A stretch of DNA of 64,000 bases from Pseudonocardia sp. MH-G8 (lineage in GTDB: Bacteria > Actinomycetota > Actinomycetes > Mycobacteriales > Pseudonocardiaceae). The stretch spans positions 682,001 to 746,000 of the forward strand of contig NZ_NKYF01000001.1 of NCBI RefSeq assembly GCF_002262885.1. Reading direction: 5' to 3'. The notes below the pieces were generated by a model. The model was not told the origin of the DNA. It saw only the letters and a program-made list of their open reading frames with translations, and did no database searches. A program made the translations under genes and the position numbers. Below, piece after piece: positions 32,679-41,319 of this stretch. Positions within the stretch are counted from its first letter, which is position 1. Each line of letters begins with the position of its first letter.

Positions 32679-35339
32679 CTACGGCCCCGGATCGGGCTGC
32701 AGGAGGCCGTCCCTGCGGGCGATGTCGACCGCCTCCCGGCGGGACGTGGCGTCGAGCTTGCTGTAGATCGCCCGGATGTGGGTCTTGACGGTGCTGTGCG
32801 ACACGGTGAGGTCCTGGGCGATCTCGTCGAAGGAGCGCTGCGAGGGCAGCAGGCTCAGCACCGTCCGCTCGCGCTCGGTCAGGGCCACCGCGCGCCGGTC
32901 GACACCGAGGGAGTGCCGCGCGTCGAGCGCGCACTGCGCGGTGCGGTCGACCGGGCCGAAGCTGCCCAGGTGGTGCACGAGGAGGTCGACGACCTCGGCC
33001 GGGGCCGACGCCAGCGGCCGGTGCACGGTCATCGCCTCGGCGAGCTCCAGCGCGCGGACCAGGCTGCGGCGGGCCCGGGAGGGATGGTGGCCGAGCAGGG
33101 CGAGCCGGCAGTCGAGCACGTACGCCTCGCCCAGGGCCCAGGGCGTGACTGCCGGTGCCGATCCGCTCAGCAGCGGCGCGAGGGCCTCCCCCGCCGCCTC
33201 GTGCCGGCCGAGGCCGTCGAGCCGCTCGGCCCGCAGCAGGGCCAACTCACCGCCGTCGGGCAGGGAGCGCTGGGCCCACGCGAGAACCGTGCGGGCCAGC
33301 TCGTGCCGGCCGTCGATCGCTGCGGCGCGGTGCTCCAGGAGCACGAGCATCGCTACCAGCTCGGGGGTGGCCACGACGGTCGCGGCGAGCTCCCGCGCCG
33401 TCCGCAGCTGCTCGAGTCCCTCCGTGGTGCGCCCGAGGTCGAGCAGCGCGGCCCCGCGCACGCCCCGGCAGGTCGCGGTCATGGAATGCGAGATCCGGGG
33501 CCCGGACGGGGAGGTGGCGACGGTGAGCACCGGATCGAGGAGGGCGAGGCACTGCGCGGGGTCGGCGCGCAGCATCGCACCGTAGGCCCGCAGCATGCAG
33601 GAGACGGCCGCGCTGCCGGTGGTCGGCCACTCGGCGGCCGGCGGCGCGTCACGGTCGGCCTGTTCGGCCAGCTCGGTCATCCGGCGGTAGTCACCCTCGA
33701 AGGCCGCGATGAAGGCGAGCACCGTCAGCCCCTGCGCGACGAGCAGACCGTGCCCCAGCTCGCGCGCCCGTTCCACAGCCGCAAGCGCCACCGGCAGCGC
33801 CTCCTGCCGGCGGTCGGCCAGCGCCAGCGCCGTCGCCCGCTCGATCTGGCTCATGGTCACCAGCGCGTGCTCGGTGGTGCCCGCTCCGTCCCGCTCCGTG
33901 GCCAGCACCACGGCATCCGCCGCTCCTTCGGCGAGCGCGAGCCGGCTCCGGACCCGCTCGTGCAGCGCCAGCAGCGCGGGTGGGGGGTCGACCGGCCACA
34001 GGTCCTGCGCCCGCTGCAGGTGCGTCAGCGCTGCCTGCCCCTCGCCGATCTCGAGCTCGACCAGGACCGCGAGCACGGCCTGCCACGCGTCGTCGCACCC
34101 GGCGGTCCGAAGCCAGTCCAAGGTCGCGCGCACGACATGCAGCTGCCCGGTCCCCACGAGGGCGAGCGCGTGTTGCCGCAGCAGCGGCTCCACCCTCGAC
34201 GCATCCCCCGACAGGCGTGCGTGCGCGAGCGCGACGTCCGGCTGGTCGTGAGCGGCGTACCAGTCGGCGGCTCGGGCGTGCAGCTCGGTCACCAGGTCCG
34301 GTCGGCGACGCTGCAGGTCCGCGCGCAGGTGCGCGCGCAGCAGCGGCTGCACCCGGTACCACATACGGCCCTCACCGGAGCTGATCACCAGCGCGGTGTC
34401 GCGCTCGAGCGCATCGAGCACCTCGCCGGCGTCCGACCGGCCGGACAGCGCGGCCGCCAGCGACGCCGAGAGCTGGTCACACACGCTGTTGGCGGCCAAC
34501 ATCTCGCGGTCCGCGATCGGGAGCCGCTCGAGGATCTCGCCGACCAGGTAGTCCGACACCGCCCGGCTGCTGCCGACGAAGTCGGCGATGAACAGGTCGG
34601 GATCGCCTGCTCCGTGAAGCGACATCGCCGCCAGCCGCAGCCCGGCGGGCCAGCCCTCGGTCTGCGCGACCAGCCGCCGCACCTGGTCCGGCCGGACGAG
34701 GACGTGCGCGGCCGCGAACACGGCGTCGGCCTCGGCCACGGAGAACTGCAGTTCGGCCGCCCGGACCTCGGACAGCTTCCCGTCCAGGCGCAGGCGCCCC
34801 ACCGGCAGCGGTGGGTCGGCGCGACCGGCCACGACTATCTGAAGACCAGGCGGCCGGTCGCGGACCAGGAGGCCGAGCCCGCGCAGCGGGTCGGGCGCCA
34901 CCAGCTCGTGCACGTCGTCGAGGACCAACCGCAGCACGCCCGGCACGGCCTCGAACACCTCGAGGACGGTGGCGACGAACCCGGGATCCCGGCTCGGCAG
35001 GCCGGGCACCGGGAGCGCATCGAGTCCGTGCGCCCGGGGAACTGCCGGGCAGGAGGTGAGCGCCGTCAGCAGGGCCGACCAGAAGCGCCGGTCGTCGTTG
35101 TCGTCCGCGTCGAGCGTCACCCACGCCGTCGACGCCGGACGACGCGTCGCCCACTCGGCGAGGAGCAGGGTCTTGCCATAGCCCGCCGGCGCGCTGACCA
35201 GCACCAACTGGTCGGGGGCAGCGGCGTCGAGCGCGGTCAGCAGCCGCGGCCGGGGCAGGTGGCGACACGACAGCCGGGGTACCGCGGTCTTCGCGCGCGG
35301 TACCCGGAGGCGACCGCCCGATCGATCCCCGGTGTGCAC
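32679..35339 (-). CDS. Large MalT-like LuxR-family transcriptional activator
   Basis: This 886-residue protein has an N-terminal STAND-type ATPase: Walker A SAPAGYGKT near residue 50, Walker B LRLVLDDVHEL, and GWPAGLRLAAMSL. A long helical tetratricopeptide-like region follows. The C-terminal LuxR DNA-binding domain is LTERERTVLSLLPSQRSFDEIAQDL, then VSHSTVKTHIRAIYSKL. It starts at a GTG. It is predicted to bind ATP and a small inducer, as MalT does. Its position upstream of glutaminase and MFS makes those genes candidate targets, but no operator was identified. Confidence 0.9.
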   Translation of the reverse strand: MHTGDRSGGRLRVPRAKTAVPRLSCRHLPRPRLLTALDAAAPDQLVLVSAPAGYGKTLLLAEWATRRPASTAWVTLDADDNDDRRFWSALLTALTSCPAVPRAHGLDALPVPGLPSRDPGFVATVLEVFEAVPGVLRLVLDDVHELVAPDPLRGLGLLVRDRPPGLQIVVAGRADPPLPVGRLRLDGKLSEVRAAELQFSVAEADAVFAAAHVLVRPDQVRRLVAQTEGWPAGLRLAAMSLHGAGDPDLFIADFVGSSRAVSDYLVGEILERLPIADREMLAANSVCDQLSASLAAALSGRSDAGEVLDALERDTALVISSGEGRMWYRVQPLLRAHLRADLQRRRPDLVTELHARAADWYAAHDQPDVALAHARLSGDASRVEPLLRQHALALVGTGQLHVVRATLDWLRTAGCDDAWQAVLAVLVELEIGEGQAALTHLQRAQDLWPVDPPPALLALHERVRSRLALAEGAADAVVLATERDGAGTTEHALVTMSQIERATALALADRRQEALPVALAAVERARELGHGLLVAQGLTVLAFIAAFEGDYRRMTELAEQADRDAPPAAEWPTTGSAAVSCMLRAYGAMLRADPAQCLALLDPVLTVATSPSGPRISHSMTATCRGVRGAALLDLGRTTEGLEQLRTARELAATVVATPELVAMLVLLEHRAAAIDGRHELARTVLAWAQRSLPDGGELALLRAERLDGLGRHEAAGEALAPLLSGSAPAVTPWALGEAYVLDCRLALLGHHPSRARRSLVRALELAEAMTVHRPLASAPAEVVDLLVHHLGSFGPVDRTAQCALDARHSLGVDRRAVALTERERTVLSLLPSQRSFDEIAQDLTVSHSTVKTHIRAIYSKLDATSRREAVDIARRDGLLQPDPGP

Positions 35340-35393
35340 TATTCACCGCAAAGTACTCCGGGCACGAACCCCCTCACAGTGCACGACCGGGGG

Positions 35394-35636
35394 TCATCGG
35401 TCGTCGTGAATCGGGTCCTGTGGTCGGAGGTCGCGCCCGACCTCGTGCATCGACACCACGCGCAGCCCCATCGACCGCAGCAGCGCGAGCACGCCGTGCA
35501 GGTGCGAGTCGTCGAGGATCTCGCCGCTGATGACGGTCTCCGGCGGCGCGTCGGCCACGGTCATGTCGGGGAAGGCGGCGCGGGACCGCGCGGACAGCAG
35601 CCCGGCCACCCGGATCTCGTAGCGTCGTGTCGACAT
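35394..35636 (-). CDS. Small conserved hypothetical protein
   Basis: This 80-residue protein begins MSTRRYEIRVAG and has alternating strands and helices (VISGEILDDSHLHGVLALLRSMGLRVVSMHEV), suggesting a small ferredoxin-like fold. I recall similar short proteins from actinobacteria without a known role. The ATG at 35636 fits the beginning of the conserved part. It lies 54 bp upstream of the LuxR gene on the same strand, so it may share its transcript. Confidence 0.7.
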   Translation of the reverse strand: MSTRRYEIRVAGLLSARSRAAFPDMTVADAPPETVISGEILDDSHLHGVLALLRSMGLRVVSMHEVGRDLRPQDPIHDDR

Positions 35637-35865
35637 CAGCTGCACCCCCGCTCGCCCGGACCCGCACGGCGGATGAGCATGTGCGCCCCGCCGTGCCCGG
35701 TCATCGTCCGGACGGGACGGGATGCCCGCTCCCCGCGGCCGGTGGCGGCGCCCGCCGGACCGGCCGTGGACGCACCGGCCGGCGTGTTCTCCCCCGCTGC
35801 GGACGAGGCGACGGTTGACCGGGTGCGGGACCGTGCATGCCCGACCCGGCCACCGGAGGACGCGC

Positions 35866-37017
35866 ATGGCAGTGCCGGAGGTTCCCGTACCCGGACCCGG
35901 CGGGCCCGCCGGACCGGACACGACAGCCGCGGGGGCGGGGACCGGGCCGCGGGCACTGGTCGTGCTCGGTGGTACCGCCGCGGCGGTCGTCGTCGCCGCC
36001 GGCATTCATGCGGCCTCCTGGTTGGTCGGCCCGGTGTTCCTGGCGCTCGTCATCGTGATCACCATCCACCCGGTGCGGCGGCGGCTGGTGGGCACGGGCC
36101 TTCCGGCGTGGGCGGCCACCGCCGTCATGGTCGTGCTCGTCCTCGTCGCCGTGACCGGGCTGGCCGGAGTGGCCGTCGTCGCGGTGGCACAGCTCGCGAC
36201 GGTCCTGCCGCTCTACGCCGCGGAGGTCAACGCCCTGGTCACCGACGGGATGGCCGCCCTCGGCCAGTTCGGCGTCGGGCCGGAGCAGCTGCGCCTGCTG
36301 GCCGCGTCGCTGAACGTCGCCACGCTGCTCGGCCTGGCCAGCGGGATGCTGCTCGGGCTGACCACACTGCTCGCCGACGTGGCGTTCCTCCTGGCCCTGC
36401 TGCTGTTCCTCTGCCTGGAGTCCTCGGCCGCGTCCGCGCGGCTGGCCCTGCTCGCCGACGGCCGCCGCCCGGTCGGCCAGGCGCTGCGCAGCTTCGCGGG
36501 CGGCACACGCCGCTTCCTCGCGGTCACCACGGTCATCGGACTGCTGACCGGGGTGATCGACACGGTGGTCCTGGCGCTGCTCGGGGTCCCGGCCGCGGCT
36601 CTCTGGGGCCTGCTGGTGTTCCTCACCAACTACATCCCCTACGTCGGCTTCTGGATCGGGCTCGGGCCGCCCGCGCTGCTCGGGCTCCTGGTCGGCGGCT
36701 GGCCGCTGCTGATTGCCGTCGTCGCGGTGTTCGTCGTGGTGAACTTCGTGCTCACCTCGCTGGTCCAGCCCTACTACGTCGGCGACGCCGTCGGCATCTC
36801 GGTCACCGTCGCCCTGGTCTCCCTGATGCTGTGGGGATGGCTGCTCGGCCCGGTCGGCGCGGTGCTGGCAGTCCCGCTCACCCTGCTGGTGAAGGCCGTG
36901 CTCGTGGATGCCGACCCTCGTGCGGTGTGGGCAGACGGGCTGCTGAGCTCGTCCCGGCGGGTCCACCTCCTCGAGGCGAGGGTCCGCGGGCGGGGCCCGA
37001 TCGACGACGCCGGGTGA
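35866..37017 (+). CDS. AI-2E family transporter (PerM/TqsA-like membrane protein)
   Basis: This 383-residue protein has about eight hydrophobic helices and the family pattern. Paired N-terminal helices around ALVIVITIHPVRRRLV are followed by an extracytoplasmic-type loop. The C-terminal half contains LVFLTNYIPYVGFWIGLGPPALLGLL and LVQPYYVGDAVGISVTVALVSLM. The family includes autoinducer-2 exporters and ion or lipid transporters; the cargo is unknown. The ATG at 35866 follows a GGAGGA site. The 229 bp upstream, shared with the divergent small gene, show no clear promoter. Confidence 0.85.
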   Translation: MAVPEVPVPGPGGPAGPDTTAAGAGTGPRALVVLGGTAAAVVVAAGIHAASWLVGPVFLALVIVITIHPVRRRLVGTGLPAWAATAVMVVLVLVAVTGLAGVAVVAVAQLATVLPLYAAEVNALVTDGMAALGQFGVGPEQLRLLAASLNVATLLGLASGMLLGLTTLLADVAFLLALLLFLCLESSAASARLALLADGRRPVGQALRSFAGGTRRFLAVTTVIGLLTGVIDTVVLALLGVPAAALWGLLVFLTNYIPYVGFWIGLGPPALLGLLVGGWPLLIAVVAVFVVVNFVLTSLVQPYYVGDAVGISVTVALVSLMLWGWLLGPVGAVLAVPLTLLVKAVLVDADPRAVWADGLLSSSRRVHLLEARVRGRGPIDDAG

Positions 37018-37026
37018 ACTCGCCCC

Positions 37027-38325
37027 TCAGCCGACCTCGCGCCGTGCCGACACCCACCGCTGCACCAGGATCGCCACGGCCATCAGCGACTGCCCGACGA
37101 CCAGGGCCACGCCCACGCCCGTGAGCCCGAGCACCGGCATCAGCACGAGCGCCGGGGGGATGACGAGCAGGGCGAGCACCGCGGGCACACCGAGCAGCAC
37201 GCTGCGCTGCTGGCGCACGCGAGCCGCGAAGAGCGTCTCGGTCACCACGACGTTGGGCACCGCGGACAGCGAGGCCAGCGCGAGCAGCGTCGTGCCCGTG
37301 GTGACGTAGTGCTCGCCGAAGACCGACAGGATCAGCCCGGCCCCCGGCACGATCACGAGCACGGCCGGCAGCACCAGGGCGAGCGACTTCGTGGTCATGC
37401 TGCGGCGCGCCGCGGCCAGGCCCGCCGGGTCGGCCGCCACGTGCGCCACCATCGACTGGCCCATCCCGTGCGAGACCAGGTAGAGCCCGTAGGCGATCGC
37501 CCACGCGATCCCGAACGTCGCGGCCTGCTCGGCGCCGAGCGTGACGAGGACCAGCAGCGGCAGGCCGAACTCGACGGCGAGCGTGAAGAGGCCACCGGTC
37601 CAGTCCGCCGAGACGAACCGCGCGACGGTGCGCGGCCGGACCGGCGAGGGTGCGGCCGCGCCGGAGCTCCTGCGCGGGAGCACGCGCAGCAGGAACGCGG
37701 TGATCCACAGGATGATCAACGCGGTGGCCACCACCCACGACACCGCGATCACCGACGAGAACGCGACCAGCGCCCCCAGCGCGAGCAGCGCGATCTTCAG
37801 CAGGGAGAACACCAGGTTCTCCACCGGCACGAGCGTGGCCCGCTTGACCGCGGTGAGGGCGTAGTCCTGCATGACGAACACCGTCCACACCGGCGTGGCC
37901 AGCGCGAAGAAGGCGATCAGCGGGCCGGGCCCCACCGCGTCCAGCAGCTCGGGCGCCCACCACCGCGCACCGAGCGCGAAGACGGCCCCCGCCACCGCGG
38001 CCGCGGCGCCCGCTACCGCGTAGCAGGACAGCACCAGGCGACGCGCCGACGACCCGGCCACGGCGACGAAGCGCAGCAGCGCGTTGCCGAGGTTCAGCTG
38101 CGCCGCCACCGCGAGCAGCGTCATCGTCGAGATCAGGGTGTTGTTGACACCGACGACCTCGGGCGCGAACAGCCGGGCGGCGACCACCCAGTACAGCAGC
38201 CCGATGACCGAGGTGAGCCCCGAGCTGAGCACCAGGGCCAGGCCGTCCCGGTGCTGCGGGTCCCGCCAGCCCGACACCGCGTTCCGCAGGCGCTGCGGAA
38301 CCCGCGAGCCCGGCGCGTCAGGCAT
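37027..38325 (-). CDS. MOP-superfamily flippase-like membrane protein
   Basis: This 432-residue protein has about 12 membrane helices and the pattern of polysaccharide-type flippases (Wzx/MATE-like). The helices occur in pairs, with Arg/Lys-rich cytoplasmic ends and an early GLTSVIGLLYWVVAARLF segment. It probably moves a lipid-linked glycan or another lipid across the membrane. Its start lies 8 bp inside the end of the GMC oxidoreductase gene, so the two are coupled. No glycosyltransferase is nearby, so the substrate is open. Confidence 0.75.
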   Translation of the reverse strand: MPDAPGSRVPQRLRNAVSGWRDPQHRDGLALVLSSGLTSVIGLLYWVVAARLFAPEVVGVNNTLISTMTLLAVAAQLNLGNALLRFVAVAGSSARRLVLSCYAVAGAAAAVAGAVFALGARWWAPELLDAVGPGPLIAFFALATPVWTVFVMQDYALTAVKRATLVPVENLVFSLLKIALLALGALVAFSSVIAVSWVVATALIILWITAFLLRVLPRRSSGAAAPSPVRPRTVARFVSADWTGGLFTLAVEFGLPLLVLVTLGAEQAATFGIAWAIAYGLYLVSHGMGQSMVAHVAADPAGLAAARRSMTTKSLALVLPAVLVIVPGAGLILSVFGEHYVTTGTTLLALASLSAVPNVVVTETLFAARVRQQRSVLLGVPAVLALLVIPPALVLMPVLGLTGVGVALVVGQSLMAVAILVQRWVSARREVG

Positions 38326-39988
38326 CGTCGGCGTCGGCTCCCGCGGTGCGGGCGGCCGGGTTCTCCGGCGCGAGGGGGGTGTTGCCCAGGACGATGTCGG
38401 CGGCCTTCTCGGCCAGCATCAGGGAGGGGGCGTAGGTGTTGGCGTTGGTGATGGACGGGAACGCGCCCGCGTCGACCACGCGCAACCCCTCCACCCCCCG
38501 CACGCGCATCGTGGCCGGGTCGAGCACCGCGTCCTCGTCGCTGCCCATGCGGGTGCTGCTGCACAGGTGCATGCCGGGCTGACCGGTGCGGCTCACCCAC
38601 TCCATGATCTGCTCGTCGGTGCGCACGGCCGCGCCCGGCAGCCACTCGCCGCCGTCGAGGCGGCGCAGCGCGGGCCGGGCCAGCAGCTCGCGCCCGATGC
38701 GCACGGCGTCCAGCCAGCGCTGCCGGTCCTGCGCCCCGGAGAGGAAGTTCAGCCGCAGCGCGGGGTGCACGGCGGGGTCCGTCGAGCGGATCGCGACGGA
38801 CCCGCGGGCCGCGGACCGCATCACCTCGATGTGCATCTGGTAGCCGTGCTGGTCCACCGGCATCGAGCGCTCCTCGCTCGCCATCGCGAGCGGCGCGAGC
38901 ACGAACGACAGGTCGGGAGAGGTCTGCTCGGGGCTGCTGCGGACGAACCCGCCCACCCGCATCGGGTTCCACGCGCCGGGACCGCGGCCGAGCACCAGCG
39001 CCTCGGCGACGATCATCGGCCAGCGCGACTTGCGCCGCACGGACGCCATCGACACCGGCTCGTTGCTGGTGTGCTGCACGTGCACGGCGAGGTGGTCCTG
39101 CAGCGACTCGCCGACGCCCGGCAGGTCCTGGACCACGGGCACGCCGAGCGCCTCCAGCGCGGCCGCGCGCCCGATGCCGGACAGCTGCAGGATCTGCGGG
39201 GAGCCGACGGCGCCCGCGGACAGGACGATCTCGCCCGCGCGCACGACGTCCTCGCCGCCGCGCCCCTGCCGGAACCGCACGCCCACCGCGCGCCCGTTCT
39301 CGATGTCGACTCCCGTGACCTGCACCCGGGTGCGCACCTCGAGGTTCTCGCGGTGCCGCACCGGGCGCAGGTACGCCCGGGCGGCCGACTCGCGACGCCC
39401 GCCCCGCACGCCCTGGTCCAGCGGAGCGAAACCCTCCTGCTCGGAGCCGTTGATGTCGGGCAGCACCGCGTAGCCCGCCTCGCGGACCGCGCCGAAGAAG
39501 GCCTCGAAGATCGGGCCCTCGACCGGGTTGCGCACCACCGTGTGCGGCCCGCTGCGCCCCCGGAAGGCGTCCTCGATCTCGCCGACGCTGCGCTCGAGGC
39601 GCCGGAAGTAGGGCAGGCAGTGCGCGTAGTCCCACTCGGTCGTGCCGGTCTCGGTGGCCCACCGGTCGAAGTCGGCGCGGTGCCCGCGCGTGTAGAGCAT
39701 CCCGTTGATGCTCGTGGAGCCCCCCAGCACCTTGCCGCGCGGATGCTCGAGGCGCCGCGAGCGCAGCAGCGGCTCGGGCTCGCCCACGTAACGCCAGTCG
39801 TGCTGCGCGCTGCCGACCGGCATGCCCATCGCGAGCGGCAGGTGGACCGCCAGGTCCCACCAGTAGTCCGGGCGCCCGGCCTCCAGCAGCAGGACCCGCG
39901 TGCCGGGATCGACGCTCAGGCGGTTCGCCAGCACGCAACCGGCGGCACCGCCGCCCACGATCACGAAGTCGTACGCCTGCTCGGCCAT
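38318..39988 (-). CDS. GMC-family FAD oxidoreductase (choline dehydrogenase-like)
   Basis: This 556-residue flavoprotein has the GMC layout. The FAD motif FVIVGGGAAGCVLANRL is near the N-terminus. The first GMC signature is RGKVLGGSTSINGMLYTRG and the second is GAVGSPQILQLSGIG. The active-site His is in GMHLCSSTRMG, and the last FAD motif is NANTYAPSLMLAEKAAD. It oxidises a primary alcohol to an aldehyde; choline or an aliphatic alcohol are possibilities. The ATG at 39988 is chosen because the FAD motif begins six codons later; a longer upstream frame has no support. It is coupled to the flippase gene. Confidence 0.88.
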   Translation of the reverse strand: MAEQAYDFVIVGGGAAGCVLANRLSVDPGTRVLLLEAGRPDYWWDLAVHLPLAMGMPVGSAQHDWRYVGEPEPLLRSRRLEHPRGKVLGGSTSINGMLYTRGHRADFDRWATETGTTEWDYAHCLPYFRRLERSVGEIEDAFRGRSGPHTVVRNPVEGPIFEAFFGAVREAGYAVLPDINGSEQEGFAPLDQGVRGGRRESAARAYLRPVRHRENLEVRTRVQVTGVDIENGRAVGVRFRQGRGGEDVVRAGEIVLSAGAVGSPQILQLSGIGRAAALEALGVPVVQDLPGVGESLQDHLAVHVQHTSNEPVSMASVRRKSRWPMIVAEALVLGRGPGAWNPMRVGGFVRSSPEQTSPDLSFVLAPLAMASEERSMPVDQHGYQMHIEVMRSAARGSVAIRSTDPAVHPALRLNFLSGAQDRQRWLDAVRIGRELLARPALRRLDGGEWLPGAAVRTDEQIMEWVSRTGQPGMHLCSSTRMGSDEDAVLDPATMRVRGVEGLRVVDAGAFPSITNANTYAPSLMLAEKAADIVLGNTPLAPENPAARTAGADADDA

Positions 39989-40175
39989 CGGGTTTTCGCC
40001 TTCACACCTCGGGGCAGGGACCGTCTCGAGGCTAGCTCCGCGGGCTGAAGGTGAACTGTGAACGATCGCGTGGCGAACGGCGGGGGACGCGGCCGTGGCG
40101 CGCCGGATCAGCCGTAACCGGAAACGGATGGTGGATCGCCGCAGCTGACAACCCCGGCGGGCGCCAGGGCGTTTC

Positions 40176-40186
40176 AACAGGTGTGA
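40176..40186 (+). promoter_or_regulatory. Repeated motif upstream of the sigma factor gene
   Basis: The motif ACAGGTGTGA lies 17 bp before the sigma-factor ATG and recurs at 41273-41282, before the APC permease. It is followed by GACGACGAC in the first case and TCATCGAC in the second. It may be a shared promoter element or protein-binding site. Confidence 0.35.
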
Positions 40187-40202
40187 CGACGACAGGACCG
40201 CG

Positions 40203-40709
40203 ATGATTCCCCGGCAAGAGCGGGCGGCATTCGATGCCTTCGTGACCACCTACTCGGACCGACTGGTGCGTTCGGCATACCTGCTGTGCGGGGATCGGCG
40301 GGATGCGGAGGACCTCGTGCAGATCGCTCTGATGCGGACCGCGCGACAGTGGCGGCGTGCCCGGGAGAGCCCGGAGGCGTATGCCCGTCGGGTGGTGGTG
40401 AACCTGGCCAAGGACCGGTGGCGCGGCCTGCGCCGGCGCCCGGCCGAACTGCCTCTGGAGGTGGACGTGCAGGCGCCGGACACGACGCGGCTGGTCGACC
40501 GGGACATGATCCTGCGCGCTGCCCAGCAGCTACCGGCGGGGCAGCGCGCCGTCCTGGTGCTGAGGTACTTCGACGATCTCAGCGTCGAGAGCACCGCCGC
40601 TGCCCTCGGCTGCACGACGGGCACCGTCAAATCTCAGACCGCGCGCGCTCTGGACAACCTCCGGGCCGCACTCATCCCGACACGGGGGCACGCAGATGCT
40701 GACCGATGA
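40203..40709 (+). CDS. SigE-family RNA polymerase sigma factor (ECF type)
   Basis: This 168-residue protein has sigma region 2 (DRLVRSAYLLCGDRRDAEDLVQ) and region 4 (LPAGQRAVLVLRYFDDLSVES, then GCTTGTVKSQTARAL). These features place it with the SigE-type extracytoplasmic-function sigma factors common in actinobacteria. The next gene overlaps its end by 14 bp and encodes a single-pass membrane protein, the usual partner type in these loci. The regulated genes are unknown. Autoregulation is likely for this group. Confidence 0.92.
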   Translation: MIPRQERAAFDAFVTTYSDRLVRSAYLLCGDRRDAEDLVQIALMRTARQWRRARESPEAYARRVVVNLAKDRWRGLRRRPAELPLEVDVQAPDTTRLVDRDMILRAAQQLPAGQRAVLVLRYFDDLSVESTAAALGCTTGTVKSQTARALDNLRAALIPTRGHADADR

Positions 40710-41226
40710 CGACCTGACGCGCGAGCTCGGCGCCGCGTTCCACTCCGCGACCGACGATCTCACCTACACCGGACGCCGGCGGCCGCCGGTCAGCAGGGCG
40801 GTGGTGGCGCTCCCCGTCGCGGTGGTGGCCGTCGCGATCGCCGCGGCTGCGTCCACCGCGACCGCCGGATCGCCGGTGACCGGCGCCCCGACGGCCCACG
40901 ACGGCGGGACCGTGGCGTCTCCGACCATGATCAGCGACAGCATCAGCCTGGCCGGACTCACGTTGCGCTACGAACGCCCGGCCGGACTCCCGGACCCGTT
41001 GCGGGTGGATGACGAGGTCGACCGGGTGCCCGAGGACGCCACGCCGGTGCAGCTCGTCGAGGGCGCCCGGGGGCAGGCATGGGTCGGCGTCGACCCGGAT
41101 TCCGGCGACAACGCGCTCTACCTCCGGTCCCCGGCCCGCAATGGCGGCGAGACGTTCGCCGTATTGAGCTCGAGCTGGAGTCAGGAACAGCTCGTCGACG
41201 CGCTCGTCACCGGCGAGTCCGGCTGA
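40696..41226 (+). CDS. Single-pass membrane protein, partner of the sigma factor
   Basis: This 176-residue protein has a short cytoplasmic N-terminus (TDDDLTRELGAAFHSATDDL), one membrane helix (residues about 34-55, ALPVAVVAVAIAAAASTA) and an extracytoplasmic domain of about 110 residues with no known fold. The position overlapping the sigma-factor gene suggests a role in sigma control, but no zinc anti-sigma motif is present. It is therefore not a standard anti-sigma factor. It could be a signal receiver. Confidence 0.78.
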   Translation: MLTDDDLTRELGAAFHSATDDLTYTGRRRPPVSRAVVALPVAVVAVAIAAAASTATAGSPVTGAPTAHDGGTVASPTMISDSISLAGLTLRYERPAGLPDPLRVDDEVDRVPEDATPVQLVEGARGQAWVGVDPDSGDNALYLRSPARNGGETFAVLSSSWSQEQLVDALVTGESG

Positions 41227-41271
41227 CCGGACGTCCGTCCGACGTTCACAGCGGGTCTGGTCCGCAGCCGC

Positions 41272-41282
41272 CACAGGTGTGA
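41272..41282 (+). promoter_or_regulatory. Second copy of the ACAGGTGTGA motif, upstream of the permease
   Basis: This is the same motif as at 40176-40186, 38 bp before the permease ATG. The different distance to the start codon makes it more likely to be a regulator site than a fixed promoter box. Confidence 0.3.
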
Positions 41283-41319
41283 TCATCGACCTCCTTGCGT
41301 CGTCGGAAGGAGCCGGACC

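Noticed and set aside
38318..40249. 643-codon version of the GMC oxidoreductase
   Set aside because: The FAD motif starts six codons after the ATG at 39988, as usual in the family. The upstream extension has no conserved features.
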